Shown here: positions 31,823-40,715 of the stretch, one piece after another | Layout of the letters: every line of letters starts with the position of its first letter | Position numbering within the stretch: position 1 is the stretch's first letter | Source: Bacillus infantis | GTDB lineage: Bacteria > Bacillota > Bacilli > Bacillales > Cytobacillaceae | Reading direction: 5' to 3' | NCBI RefSeq assembly: GCF_020171945.1 | Contig: NZ_JAIVAP010000006.1 | Coordinates: 224,459 to 288,458 of the forward strand | Length of the DNA stretch: 64,000 nt | The notes under the pieces: model-generated | Seen by the model: only the letters and a program-made list of their open reading frames with translations | The model's database searches: none | What the model was told of the DNA's origin: nothing | Program-made: the position numbers and the translations under genes

Positions 31823-32647
31823 ATGAGCAGAATGATGATTACAGCCAGCAATACGCTGGCCCAGCTGCAAAAGCAGATGGATATAACGAGCCACAATATG
31901 GCGAATATCGATACAACCGGCTACAAGCGCAGGGAAGCCGCGTTTACAGACCTGCTTGTACAGCAGTTTGCCAATCAGCCTAACTCGGCTGATGAAAACA
32001 GGCTGACGCCTAACGGGCTGAGGCAGGGGACCGGGGCGATGCTGTCCCAGTCACAGATTGTGATGGCACAGGGCAGCATTAAAACAACGGACCGCCAGCT
32101 GGACACAGCTTTTACGAAAGAAAACCAGCTTTACAAAGTCCTTGTCCAGACAGAGGCAGGCTCAGAGGTTCAATATACACGGGATGGTGCGTTCTATCTG
32201 ACGCCGGTATCTGATACAGAGAGCATGCTTGTCACCAGCGCCGGAAATGCAGTCCTGGATGAAAATGATAATCCGATTTACATCAATGGCCAGTCCGGTG
32301 AATTTACCATTACAGAAAATGGGCTTCTGACAGCAAAGGACAGCACCGGTCTGGAGCAGGAGTTCAGCCTGGGCATTGTCAGGGTCAATAAGCCCCAATT
32401 CCTGCAGCAGCAGGGAGGCAATCTGCTGGCACTGGCAGCCGGTGCGGACGGGATTGATGTTTTGACTGATTTGACTGGCGCCCTGCGCGGCGAAGCAGGT
32501 GTCCAGCAAAGGGCGCTTGAGCAGTCGAATGTGAATATGCAAAAAGAAATGACTGATCTTATTACTGTACAGCGGGCCTATCAGTTCCAGTCGCGGGCCA
32601 TTTCAATGGCAGACCAAATGATGGGGCTCGTGAACGGGATCAGGTAA
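31823..32647 (+). CDS. flhP: flagellar hook-basal body protein FlhP
   Basis: Second FlgG-like rod protein, 274 residues. N-terminal MDITSHNMANIDTTGYKRRE and C-terminal ALEQSNVNMQKEMTDLITVQ segments mark the two ends of the rod domain. It shares the operon with flhO. GAGGGGGAT lies before the ATG, and the EpuA-like gene begins 15 bases after its stop. Confidence 0.94.
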   Translation: MSRMMITASNTLAQLQKQMDITSHNMANIDTTGYKRREAAFTDLLVQQFANQPNSADENRLTPNGLRQGTGAMLSQSQIVMAQGSIKTTDRQLDTAFTKENQLYKVLVQTEAGSEVQYTRDGAFYLTPVSDTESMLVTSAGNAVLDENDNPIYINGQSGEFTITENGLLTAKDSTGLEQEFSLGIVRVNKPQFLQQQGGNLLALAAGADGIDVLTDLTGALRGEAGVQQRALEQSNVNMQKEMTDLITVQRAYQFQSRAISMADQMMGLVNGIR

Positions 32648-32662
32648 AGGGGATTAAAATCG

Positions 32663-32929
32663 ATGCTAGTGAAGAATAACCAGGAAGCGGCCAACACGCG
32701 TGAACAAAAGAAAAAGCAAAAAGCGGAAGAGAAATCGGCCGGCAAACGGATCATCCGCATACGCCTTGTCCCGATCTGGCTTCGAGTCATCATTGTGCTG
32801 ATTTTAATTGCCGGAAGCCTCATCCTCGGAGCATTTGTAGGCTACAGTGTAATGGGCGGCGGCAAAGCATCCGATATTTTTGAAAAATCGACCTGGATGC
32901 ATATCAAGGATCTGGTTGAAAAAGAATAA
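32663..32929 (+). CDS. EpuA-like single-span membrane protein (PF11772 family)
   Basis: 88 residues: about 30 charged residues (Lys/Glu-rich), then RIIRIRLVPIWLRVIIVLIL leading a single membrane span and a GYSVMGGGKASDIF motif. Proteins of this family are often labelled RNA polymerase subunit beta (EpuA) in databases, although no polymerase role is visible. It probably belongs to the flhO-flhP transcription unit and is followed by a terminator. Confidence 0.75.
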   Translation: MLVKNNQEAANTREQKKKQKAEEKSAGKRIIRIRLVPIWLRVIIVLILIAGSLILGAFVGYSVMGGGKASDIFEKSTWMHIKDLVEKE

Positions 32930-32937
32930 ATTTTTGC

Positions 32938-32966
32938 CGGGAAGGGGGTTTGCCCTTCCTTTTTTC
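32938..32966 (+). terminator. intrinsic terminator after the EpuA-like gene
   Basis: GGAAGGG / CCCTTCC stem with a 6-base loop, then seven T. Confidence 0.88.
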
Positions 32967-33006
32967 TGTTCATTTACAGTACAATAAGATATATATGATA
33001 CCTATT

Positions 33007-33025
33007 ATTAGTAGGAGGTACTAAA
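33007..33025 (+). promoter_or_regulatory. FapR-type operator overlapping the fabZ ribosome binding site
   Basis: ATTAGTA GGAGG TACTAAA: a 6-bp inverted repeat TTAGTA/TACTAA with a 5-base spacer, the spacing and half-sites of the B. subtilis FapR operator (FapR is the malonyl-CoA-responsive repressor of lipid synthesis). The spacer itself is the Shine-Dalgarno sequence of fabZ, so repressor binding and translation start share the site. Inferred from pattern only. Confidence 0.6.
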
Positions 33026-33027
33026 TT

Positions 33028-33462
33028 ATGCTGGATATAGAGCAAATCAAAGAAATCATCCCTCACCGCTATCCTTTCCTGCTCGTGGACCGCATCCTAG
33101 AGGTTGAAGAGGCGCAAAGGGCAATTGGAATTAAAAATGTGACAGCGAATGAGGAATTTTTCAACGGGCATTTTCCGGACTACCCGGTTATGCCGGGAGT
33201 GCTGATTGTTGAAGCCTTGGCGCAGGTCGGTGCCGTTGCCATGCTCAAAAAAGAGGAAAACCGCGGGCGCCTCGCCTTTTTTGCAGGCATAGACAACTGC
33301 CGTTTTAAAAGACAGGTAAAGCCAGGCGACCAGCTTCGCCTTGAAGTAGAAATGACGCGTGTAAGAGGTGCCATCGGGAAAGGGAAAGGCACCGCAACAG
33401 TAGATGGGGAGCTTGTCTGTGAGGCGGAGCTGACGTTTGCTCTTGGAGACAAACAGGAATAA
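33028..33462 (+). CDS. fabZ: 3-hydroxyacyl-ACP dehydratase FabZ
   Basis: Fatty-acid elongation enzyme (hot-dog fold) that dehydrates 3-hydroxyacyl-ACP to trans-2-enoyl-ACP. 144 residues. Catalytic pair H48 ([13 protein letters not shown]) and E62 (LIVEALAQ). Own terminators on both sides make it a single-gene unit; expression is probably under FapR through the operator at 33007. Confidence 0.96.
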   Translation: MLDIEQIKEIIPHRYPFLLVDRILEVEEAQRAIGIKNVTANEEFFNGHFPDYPVMPGVLIVEALAQVGAVAMLKKEENRGRLAFFAGIDNCRFKRQVKPGDQLRLEVEMTRVRGAIGKGKGTATVDGELVCEAELTFALGDKQE

Positions 33463-33470
33463 ATTTTAAA

Positions 33471-33500
33471 GGATGTCCGGATTGCCGGGCATTCTTTTTT
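33471..33500 (+). terminator. intrinsic terminator after fabZ
   Basis: GGATGTCCGG / CCGGGCATTC stem (two GU pairs) then six T. Confidence 0.88.
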
Positions 33501-33522
33501 AATATCCTGAAAAACGTTTAGC

Positions 33523-33628
33523 TTGTCCCATATACGTGTATGTATATAATATCCTGGCCAGCAGGTGACAACTTGCATATAAAAATCCCCCTAAAATAAT
33601 TTTTTATATGCAAGTTGTTTCTTTTTTT
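33523..33628 (+). ncRNA. candidate short untranslated RNA or leader attenuator
   Basis: A promoter-like TTGTCC (33523-33528), 16-base spacer, TATAAT (33545-33550) would start transcription near 33557. Twelve bases later begins a perfect 17-bp inverted repeat (CAACTTGCATATAAAAA, 33569-33585, pairing with 33601-33617) followed by a T-rich run to 33628. A transcript of about 70 bases is predicted. It could equally be the terminated leader of the lipoprotein gene at 33687. Confidence 0.4.
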
Positions 33629-33686
33629 GGACATCATATGAAAAGACCAAGGTCAATATAAACAACCAGAAGGGAGCTTTTTACTT

Positions 33687-34022
33687 ATGAAGAAAAGGCT
33701 TTTAACATTAATTGGCGGATCGGTGCTTTCAGCAATGGTTTTGGCAGGGTGCAACAATGACCAGGAGCCGCCTCCGGAAGACGACAACACGCCGCCTGTT
33801 GAAGAAGGCGACATGAACGGAGACAACGGTGACATGAATGGCAACAACGAAGACAATGGCAACATCAGCGAAGATGACAACGGCGTTATCGACGATAATG
33901 GCGACAACGGTGACATCAACACAGACGAAGACAAGGATATGATGGAAGATAATAATGATCCTGGCGAAGATGTGATCGAAGACGATCTTGACATGCAGGA
34001 TGACGATAATAAAGATAAATAA
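33687..34022 (+). CDS. Asp/Asn/Gly-rich lipoprotein
   Basis: 111 residues. Signal peptide of about 20 residues ending in the lipobox LAGC, so Cys22 is the likely lipidated residue. The mature part is almost entirely Asp, Glu, Asn, Gly and Met with DNGD-type repeats, intrinsically disordered and strongly acidic. No family is recognised; it may bind cations at the outer membrane face. AGAAGGGAG precedes the ATG and a terminator follows. Confidence 0.8.
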   Translation: MKKRLLTLIGGSVLSAMVLAGCNNDQEPPPEDDNTPPVEEGDMNGDNGDMNGNNEDNGNISEDDNGVIDDNGDNGDINTDEDKDMMEDNNDPGEDVIEDDLDMQDDDNKDK

Positions 34023-34030
34023 TGAATGAG

Positions 34031-34056
34031 GAGAGCAGGGGAACCTGCTCTTTTTA
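34031..34056 (+). terminator. intrinsic terminator after the lipoprotein gene
   Basis: GAGCAGG / CCTGCTC stem with a 4-base loop, then five T. Confidence 0.85.
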
Positions 34057-34145
34057 TTTGAAATGAAGAAAATTTTATTACAAAGGTATTTTATGATATG
34101 ATTTAAGTTAGGGTACATAATAATCTGGGGGGTACTTTATTTACC

Positions 34146-34538
34146 ATGTATAAAGATTTATCACCAGGCGTGAAAATTAGCATAACTAAATCGATCTCTA
34201 CCTCGTTTGAACAATATATGAATAAAATCAGCTGGAATGATGAAAAGTTTGATTTGCAGGACTTTGTAAACGGCTGGCAGGATTATATTAAAAATCATGC
34301 ATCCTGGTATGGACAGCTGAGTGATGAAACGAAAGCTGATCCTGAATTCCACGAGCAGCTGGCTGTAAAAATTAATGAAACGATTGAAAAGATCCTTTCA
34401 GAAGAGCCGACGGAAGAACAGATGGAAATGATTGAAAAGCTCCAGCGGAAGTTAGGGCTAGAATATGACTACTCATGCAGGACCGAAGCTAAACAATTAA
34501 TAGAGAAGCTGCAGCAGCAGCTTCAGGAAAAAAAGTAA
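34146..34538 (+). CDS. conserved-looking hypothetical helical protein
   Basis: 130 residues, soluble and charged, mostly helical by composition, with C-terminal heptad-like stretches (EEQMEMIEKLQRKLG and LIEKLQQQLQEKK). No signal peptide and no family I recognise. The ATG follows GGGGGT by 11 bases. It converges on ywpF, with a shared terminator between. Confidence 0.7.
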   Translation: MYKDLSPGVKISITKSISTSFEQYMNKISWNDEKFDLQDFVNGWQDYIKNHASWYGQLSDETKADPEFHEQLAVKINETIEKILSEEPTEEQMEMIEKLQRKLGLEYDYSCRTEAKQLIEKLQQQLQEKK

Positions 34539-34572
34539 AAGGCCTCCCTGAAATCAGGGAGACCTTTTATTT
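34537..34572. terminator. bidirectional terminator between the hypothetical gene and ywpF
   Basis: AAAAGGCCTCCCTGA / TCAGGGAGACCTTTT stem with a 2-base loop and T or A runs on both sides. Confidence 0.9.
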
Positions 34573-34998
34573 TTTGACAGCCGATAGGCTTGGTTTGCTC
34601 TTCATCTTCATTTTAAACTCAGACAAAAGATTTTCCCCTGTTAACCCGCTATCAAGAAGATTATTCAGCAGTAGTTCTGCATAGTCACTTTTTGTTCTCC
34701 TTAAGCTTCCCTCTAGCAATACACTGATATGTTTCTCAAGTTCTTTCACAGAGGAAACGCGGGTAACAAAAGCAGCCGGATCATTCTCTTTTTTCGTGAT
34801 AACAGCCTGGACGGTCAATTCTTTGTTCTCATCTTCTGCCGCGGTGAAATAGTCAAGATATGTTTTACTGATATATGCTTCGATCAGCCAGTTGCTCAGA
34901 TCATCCTCTTTATTAATGATCAAGCCATCATCAAGCGCAATATCCTTTAAGCCATTACCTTCAACAATCTGCAGGGAGATCAACTTAAATGTCTTCAT
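34567..34998 (-). CDS. ywpF: YwpF-like protein
   Basis: 143 residues starting MKTFKLISLQIVEGNGLKD, the YwpF-family start; an ATG six bases earlier is less well spaced from GGAGG. No membrane segment. Function unknown; a ywpF gene near ssbB (ywpH) is also the B. subtilis order. Confidence 0.85.
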   Translation of the reverse strand: MKTFKLISLQIVEGNGLKDIALDDGLIINKEDDLSNWLIEAYISKTYLDYFTAAEDENKELTVQAVITKKENDPAAFVTRVSSVKELEKHISVLLEGSLRRTKSDYAELLLNNLLDSGLTGENLLSEFKMKMKSKPSLSAVKK

Positions 34999-35101
34999 TA
35001 TCATTGCCTCCGTTCTGATTTATAGTTCTTGCTAAAATTATAGCACAGCCCTCTTTGAAAGCGAATTTTGGCCATGTCGAAAAATAATGGCAGCGGCTCC
35101 T

Positions 35102-35145
35102 AAAATTCATTTTTATATGGAGAAGATAGCCTGAAATTTCAATTT
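35102..35145 (+). promoter_or_regulatory. ComK box upstream of ssbB
   Basis: AAAA-N5-TTTT (35102-35114), then exactly 18 bases, then GAAA-N5-ATTT (35133-35145). Two AT-boxes 18 bases apart is one of the three spacings recognised by the competence regulator ComK (8, 18 or 31). The second box has one mismatch in each half. B. subtilis ssbB is a ComK target. Confidence 0.6.
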
Positions 35146-35263
35146 CAACTACACAAAAGAGCCTCCGAACGGTAAACGTGCCGCACAAATGCCGGTTTCC
35201 GCCTTTTTACCATTTCCTGAACAGCCTGTAATATAAATTTATCAAATAGAGAGGAGATGAGAA

Positions 35264-35620
35264 ATGATCAATCAAGTGATTCTGGTAGGAAGGCTGACAA
35301 AAAGTCCGGAGCTGAAAATCACCCCGGGCGGCACATCGGTTGTAAATGTCACGGTGGCAGTCAACAGGCAATACAAAAATCAGAAGGGAGAAATAGAGGC
35401 TGATTTTGTCCAATGCACCTTATGGGAAAAAACAGCCGAAAACACTGCCCAATACTGCCAGAAAGGTTCTTTGATTGGCATAACCGGCCGGATTCAGACG
35501 AGGAACTACGAAAACCAGGAAGGAAAGCGGGTATATGTCACAGAGGTTATGGCCGACTCGGTCCGCTTCCTTGAACCAAAACGGGAAATCAGCAGCCAAA
35601 AGGAGGCGGCGAAGGTTTGA
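35264..35620 (+). CDS. ssbB: single-stranded DNA-binding protein SsbB, competence type
   Basis: 118 residues: an OB-fold ([18 protein letters not shown] to about residue 105) without the long Gly-rich tail and acidic DDDIPF tip of the housekeeping SsbA, as in the short competence-induced SsbB that protects incoming DNA during transformation. A ComK box upstream agrees. Its stop codon overlaps the start of a short downstream gene. Confidence 0.92.
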   Translation: MINQVILVGRLTKSPELKITPGGTSVVNVTVAVNRQYKNQKGEIEADFVQCTLWEKTAENTAQYCQKGSLIGITGRIQTRNYENQEGKRVYVTEVMADSVRFLEPKREISSQKEAAKV

Positions 35621-35787
35621 GCACCGATCAAAACCTTGAAACACTCATAGAAATGCTGATCAAAATAACCGGCAGGTCCAATGAAAGGATAGGCCAGCTG
35701 GAAAAAAGGATCGAGCAGCTTGAATTTGTACTCCGCAATATGCCGCAAGAGAAACATCAAAATCAAAAAATCCGCCGAATCCATTAA
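35617..35787 (+). CDS. small coiled-coil protein coupled to ssbB
   Basis: 56 residues from a TTG at 35617, whose last two bases are the first two of the ssbB TGA. AGGAGG lies 10 bases upstream inside ssbB. The sequence has heptad-like spacing ([20 protein letters not shown]) typical of a short coiled coil, and a basic C-terminus. Translational coupling suggests it is made with SsbB in competent cells. No family recognised. Confidence 0.6.
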   Translation: MSTDQNLETLIEMLIKITGRSNERIGQLEKRIEQLEFVLRNMPQEKHQNQKIRRIH

Positions 35788-35854
35788 TTAACTCCCCTTA
35801 TCCACGCAGTACAATCCTCATTAGAAAAAATCAATCTTATCCTCACTTCCCGCA

Positions 35855-35888
35855 TTTTCCGGTGTTATTCGCCGGATTTTTCTTTTTT
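35855..35888 (+). terminator. intrinsic terminator of the ssbB unit
   Basis: TCCGGTG / CGCCGGA stem followed by a long T-rich run. Confidence 0.85.
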
Positions 35889-36062
35889 AAGTAAATACTG
35901 CTGTCGGAATATGTTTCGAGAGTCGAACAAATAAGCCTATAGGACTAGCATAAAGCGAACGCAATCGTGACTATTTCCCCTTAATAACCTTTTTTCCGAT
36001 ATGGTAACTTTATGTAGTATTAGAAAAATTCTGAATAAACTTACCGCTTAAGGGGGAAAAGC

Positions 36063-39000
36063 ATGAAGTCGACGAAAAGGCTATTGGCTATTTTATCTTT
36101 ATTTTTCTTAATGTTTTCAAGCTCGGTGTCTGCAGCCGCTGTGCCTGAAAAATCAAAGAGCACGAAAGGGCAGCAGAACCAGAAAACGATCCAGCAGATC
36201 AAAAAGGCTGAATTGGACAAGCAGTACAAAGACACTGACATTGTCCGTGTTATCGTAGAAATGAAATCAGAGCCTGCCATTCTTGTTGCACAAAAGCAGA
36301 ACAAGCGCTATAAAGAGCTGCCTGATGCAACAAAAACACAGCTTAAGAACGAGAAACTGACTGAACAGCAGGCGGTCAAGAATAAAGCAAAGCAAAACCG
36401 TGTAAAGCTGGTTGAGCATGAAAGCTTTACAACGGTTGTCAACGGCTTCAGCGCCGAAATGATGTACGGGGATATCGAAAAGGTTGAAGAACTGGCCGAA
36501 GTCTCCAATGTACAGGTAGTCAATGAATATACCCGTCCTGAAGAACAGCCGGACATGGTATACAGCAAGGAGCTTGTTCAGGCACAGGAAGCCTGGAGGG
36601 AATATGGCTTCAAGGGAGAAGGCATGATTGTCGGTGTCATCGACACGGGTATGGACCCCAACCACCGCGACATGGTGCTTTCATCTGAAACGAAAGAAGA
36701 ATTGACAAAGTCTAAAGTCAATAAATTTGTGAAGAACAATGCACTTAAAGGAAAGTACTATACCGAAAAAGTGCCTTACGGCTACAACTATATGGATGAA
36801 AACAATATCATCGGCGATATCGGCCCTGATGCCTCTATGCACGGAATGCACGTGTCAGGTACAGTCGGTGCCAATGGCGATGAAGAAAACGGCGGGATCA
36901 AAGGGGTTGCCCCTGAAGCGCAGATCCTCGCACTGAAGGTATTCGGAAATGATCCGAATATGCCGAGCACATATAGTGATATTTATGTAAAAGCAATCGA
37001 TGATGCCATCGTATTGGGCGCAGACGTCCTGAACATGAGCCTGGGCTCTACTGCAGGCTTCGTTTCGCCAGAAGACCAGGAGCAAAAAGCGGTTGAAAGA
37101 GCGGTCAACAACGGAATCCTCATGTCTATCTCTGCAGGGAACTCCGCCCACTTCGGAAATGGCTTTGCCAATCCTTGGGCATCAAACCCTGACGTAGGCG
37201 TCTCCGGATCTCCTGGAGTATCCTATGATTCATTGCAGGTAGCTTCTGTAGAAAATTCTTATATGGACCTTGATGCAGTAAATTATTCATTCGGTTCGGA
37301 AAGCGGAAAAGCAGCATTCCTGTCTGCTGGAAGCGTCCATCCGAACAGTTTGGAAACAAAAACTTTTGAAGTCGCCTATGGCGGTCTAGGCAAGCCGGAG
37401 GAACTCGGCAATGTCGCAGGCAAATATGCACTTATCAAGCGCGGCGAGCTAGCATTCACTGCAAAGGCATTAAATGCCCAGGCAGCAGGTGCGGTCGGCG
37501 TTATCATTTACAACAATGCTGACGGCTACGTCAACATGCAGTCAGACCCTGCTATCAAAATCCCGCAGCTGTTCATGCTGAAACAGGATGGGGACAAGCT
37601 TCAGGCTGCCCTTGCAGCAGGCGAAAAGGTAACACTGACCTTCAATGGGGAAAAAGTAAAATCAGCCAATCCTGAAGGAGGCAAAATGAGCGCCTTCACT
37701 TCATGGGGTCTGACACCGAACCTTGATTTCAAACCGGAAATCACGGCGCCGGGCGGCCAGATTTATTCTACACTTGAAAACAACGAATACGGAATGATGA
37801 GCGGTACTTCCATGGCAGCGCCTCACGTTGCCGGCGGATCAGCATTGATCCTTGAAAGAGTTGATAATGAATTTGTAGTAGAAGGCTTTGACCGTGTCAA
37901 TATTGCAAAGAACCTTCTGATGAATACAGCTAAGCCGATCATTGATCAGGGAACCGTAAATGCAGCATTCGGCTGGGAGCTTCCATACTCTCCGCGCCGC
38001 CAGGGTGCAGGGATTATGCAGCTGAACTCTGCACTGCAGACTCCTGTCATTGTAACGGAAGCTTCAACAGATGAAGCAAAAGTAGCCTTGAAAGAAGTAG
38101 GAAACAAATTCGAATTCACATTGAAAGCGAAAAACTACAGCAATAAGAAAGTGAAGTATGATGTGGCAGCCAATCTGCAGACAGATTTTGCTGCATACGG
38201 AGAACTTGGATATGCCCCTGACGGTCTTGAAGCCCAGAAGATCCTTGATTCCTCCATCAAAGTGAACGGCAAGGAAACAACTACCGTGAATATTCCGGCA
38301 AAAGGCATCACGACCATCAAGGTATCTGTCGATGTGAGCAATGCAAAGGTAGTCGATCCTTCCATCACTGGCGACTGGGAAACACCGGTAGCTATTGATG
38401 AAGTGTTCCCGAATGGATATTTTGTAGAAGGATATGTAACACTGAAAGACCCTAATGATGTAAACGCCGAGCTTACCGTTCCTTATGTTGGATTTAAAGG
38501 AGACTGGGACAAGGCACCAATCCTTGATGGGACGAAATATGATGAAAACTCATTCTACGGAATGGCCGGAGCTGTTTCCGAAAGCGCAGACAGCTATAAT
38601 TATCTTGGCTACAACCCTGTAGAAGATGAGTTCCAAAAAGAAGCGATTGCCATTTCTCCTAACGGTGATAAAGTGCAGGATCAGATCATCCCTGTCCTGT
38701 CATTCCTGAGAAATGCCAAGAAGGCAGAATTCATCATTACAAATGAAAATGGAAAAGAGCTTAGGAAGCTGCGCACAGAAACCAATCTTCGCAAGCATTA
38801 TTATGACGGCGGAGCAGGAGCCAATTACACGCTGAATCCGGCATGGGGCTGGGATGGACAGCTGAATAATGCTGTTGCTGAAGATGGCCAGTATTATTTC
38901 GAGATTAAGACAGTAGTAGACTTTGCAGGAGCTGAATGGCAAAGCGTCAAGATCCCTGTAAAGGTTGATACTGCCGCACCAAGCGTGAAGGCGAACCTGG

Positions 39001-39965
39001 CAGAAGACAATACTGTTGTAAAAATTGAAGCAGCCGACAATGAAAATGGATCCGGCTTATCTTATCTCGATGTGCTTGTAAATGGAGAAACAGTTCTTAC
39101 TGAGCCGTTGAGCGGCGATACAGAAGAATTCGAGCTGCCGGAAGCATTGGATGAGAAAGAAGAAGTTACAGTTATCGCATATGATAACGCTGGGAATTCT
39201 ACTGAAGCAAAAGCTGAAATCGGCGAGAGCAGCAATGACAAGACCGTTCCATATGTATACCTGGACGAGCCTGCTGCACTTGAAGTCTACAATACAAATG
39301 ACCTGAATGTATCAGGCACCATTAAAGAAGAATCTGATATGAAGGAATTTACAATCAACGGGCAAGAGGTTGAGCTGACATACAATGAAGAGAAAGAGCA
39401 GTATGAATTCACTTCAACCCTTCATTTCGAGGATGGCGTCCATTCTTTTGAAGTGAAAGCAACAGATGCAGCAAACAACACCATTTCCTTCAAGCGTACG
39501 GTCATGGTCGATGCAGCAGCTCCAGGAATTGAAGTCACCGGGCTGCCATCCAGCACATACGTAAAGCACAACGCGAAGGATCCGGTTGTAAATGTGAAAG
39601 TCACTGACAATTTCGATGAGCTCCGCATTTCCCTTAATGGCAGCGAACTGTTCTACAACGAGTTCAAAGAGCCTTATGAAATGAGGAATATTGAGAAAGT
39701 CCTTAAGAAGGTAAAACTAAAGCTGAAAGACGGTCCAAACCAATTCGTCTTTGAGGCAGTTGACCTTGCAGGCAATAAAACAGCGAAAACAATTGATTTG
39801 TATAAGCTGCAAAAAGGCGAAAAGGAGCCTGATAAAGGAGAAACACCTGACAAAGGGGAAACTCCAGTTCCTGATAAGGGAAATCCTTTAAATCCTGATA
39901 AACCAGGTCTTCCAGGCAAGCCGGACAATCCAGGCAAGCCTGACCCTGGTAAAGAAGAAATGTAA
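36063..39965 (+). CDS. large secreted subtilisin-like serine protease (S8) with PA and C-terminal beta-sandwich domains
   Basis: 1300 residues. Signal peptide 1-25; I9-type propeptide at about 60-160; S8 catalytic domain with D194 (GVIDTGMD), H260 (MHGMHVSG) and S583 (GTSMAAPHVAG). A PA insert at about 420-530 lies between the catalytic His and Ser. C-terminal of 660 are Fn3-like and Big-like beta-sandwich repeats (three units containing DAAAP or DTAAPS), then a Pro/Gly/Asp/Lys-rich tail of about 45 residues that may cross the wall. It resembles Vpr/lactocepin-type proteases but is much longer than Vpr (about 800). Probably cell-wall associated; no LPXTG is seen. Confidence 0.92.
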   Translation: MKSTKRLLAILSLFFLMFSSSVSAAAVPEKSKSTKGQQNQKTIQQIKKAELDKQYKDTDIVRVIVEMKSEPAILVAQKQNKRYKELPDATKTQLKNEKLTEQQAVKNKAKQNRVKLVEHESFTTVVNGFSAEMMYGDIEKVEELAEVSNVQVVNEYTRPEEQPDMVYSKELVQAQEAWREYGFKGEGMIVGVIDTGMDPNHRDMVLSSETKEELTKSKVNKFVKNNALKGKYYTEKVPYGYNYMDENNIIGDIGPDASMHGMHVSGTVGANGDEENGGIKGVAPEAQILALKVFGNDPNMPSTYSDIYVKAIDDAIVLGADVLNMSLGSTAGFVSPEDQEQKAVERAVNNGILMSISAGNSAHFGNGFANPWASNPDVGVSGSPGVSYDSLQVASVENSYMDLDAVNYSFGSESGKAAFLSAGSVHPNSLETKTFEVAYGGLGKPEELGNVAGKYALIKRGELAFTAKALNAQAAGAVGVIIYNNADGYVNMQSDPAIKIPQLFMLKQDGDKLQAALAAGEKVTLTFNGEKVKSANPEGGKMSAFTSWGLTPNLDFKPEITAPGGQIYSTLENNEYGMMSGTSMAAPHVAGGSALILERVDNEFVVEGFDRVNIAKNLLMNTAKPIIDQGTVNAAFGWELPYSPRRQGAGIMQLNSALQTPVIVTEASTDEAKVALKEVGNKFEFTLKAKNYSNKKVKYDVAANLQTDFAAYGELGYAPDGLEAQKILDSSIKVNGKETTTVNIPAKGITTIKVSVDVSNAKVVDPSITGDWETPVAIDEVFPNGYFVEGYVTLKDPNDVNAELTVPYVGFKGDWDKAPILDGTKYDENSFYGMAGAVSESADSYNYLGYNPVEDEFQKEAIAISPNGDKVQDQIIPVLSFLRNAKKAEFIITNENGKELRKLRTETNLRKHYYDGGAGANYTLNPAWGWDGQLNNAVAEDGQYYFEIKTVVDFAGAEWQSVKIPVKVDTAAPSVKANLAEDNTVVKIEAADNENGSGLSYLDVLVNGETVLTEPLSGDTEEFELPEALDEKEEVTVIAYDNAGNSTEAKAEIGESSNDKTVPYVYLDEPAALEVYNTNDLNVSGTIKEESDMKEFTINGQEVELTYNEEKEQYEFTSTLHFEDGVHSFEVKATDAANNTISFKRTVMVDAAAPGIEVTGLPSSTYVKHNAKDPVVNVKVTDNFDELRISLNGSELFYNEFKEPYEMRNIEKVLKKVKLKLKDGPNQFVFEAVDLAGNKTAKTIDLYKLQKGEKEPDKGETPDKGETPVPDKGNPLNPDKPGLPGKPDNPGKPDPGKEEM

Positions 39966-39967
39966 TA

Positions 39968-40009
39968 TAAAAGCCGGCATTTCCCTTAAAGGGGAATGCC
40001 GGCTTTTAG
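39968..40009 (+). terminator. intrinsic terminator after the protease gene
   Basis: AAAAGCCGGCATTTCCC / GGGGAATGCCGGCTTTT stem with a short A-rich loop. Confidence 0.92.
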
Positions 40010-40109
40010 TTTTGGATCATTTCATATAACTGCAGCGGCAAGGGAATGCTGCTCCCGAAAATGAAATCTGCAAAGGAGAATGTTCCGCTTTTCAATAAGA
40101 ATCAGCTAT

Positions 40110-40520
40110 TCAGGTAATTCTCCTAAACTTCTTATGCTCTTTAATAATTGCCTTCAGAATCCCGGCTATATACTCATTTGTCCTGCTGTCCAACGATGCC
40201 AGCTCAAGAAGTGCCTCTTTCAGGGGAGGAGTCTGCACGAGGAGCTTTCGGATCATTTCCATGTCAAGGTCATCAGGGCTTTCCGTCAATACATACGCTG
40301 CAGTGGCATCCTTCAGCATTTCATCGAGTTCTCCGATCAGGTATTCTTTTTCTGCTCCGAAAATCTCTGCAAATTGGAGGACTGTCTGGTAGGGAGGTAT
40401 GCTCTTGCCGTTTTCATAACGGCTGATTGTAGATCTGTCAATCTTCATTAAATCAGCCACATACTCTTGTTTCCAATTCCTCGCATCCCGCAGTTCTTTC
40501 AGCTTATCTCCTAAGCTCAT
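40110..40520 (-). CDS. XRE-family transcriptional regulator
   Basis: 136 residues. Cro/C1-type helix-turn-helix in the first 62 residues (KQEYVADLMKIDRSTISRYE); the C-terminal 70 residues are helical and probably mediate dimerisation. It is divergent from a hypothetical gene, and the region between holds two palindromes that are likely operators, suggesting autoregulation. It lacks the SinR C-terminal interaction domain. Confidence 0.9.
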   Translation of the reverse strand: MSLGDKLKELRDARNWKQEYVADLMKIDRSTISRYENGKSIPPYQTVLQFAEIFGAEKEYLIGELDEMLKDATAAYVLTESPDDLDMEMIRKLLVQTPPLKEALLELASLDSRTNEYIAGILKAIIKEHKKFRRIT

Positions 40521-40578
40521 CTTGTCACCCTCGTTTATCGCTTTTCTTCAATTTAACGAGAATCTGAAAAGAATAAGC

Positions 40579-40626
40579 TTTATGTGAAAATGGTTCACAT
40601 AAATTCATGTGAAATTTAATCACGTG
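40579..40626. promoter_or_regulatory. two palindromic operators between the XRE gene and the divergent gene
   Basis: Site 1 is a perfect 10-bp inverted repeat TTTATGTGAA / TTCACATAAA with a 5-base centre (40579-40603). Site 2 is CATGTGA / TCACGTG with a 7-base centre (40606-40626). The shared half-site is ATGTGAA/TTCACAT and the centres are 25 bases apart. Position suggests binding by the adjacent XRE protein. Confidence 0.6.
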
Positions 40627-40715
40627 CGAAAAAGAAAAAATAGAATAAAGGAAAATTGAAGAAAGCTGTCGAAATAACAATTGGAAACCTATTCCAACTC
40701 AAAGGGAGTGCAAAT

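Noticed and set aside
40110..40520. SinR partner of the SinI-like protein
   Set aside because: The XRE protein lacks the SinR C-terminal domain that pairs with SinI, and its C-terminus differs.
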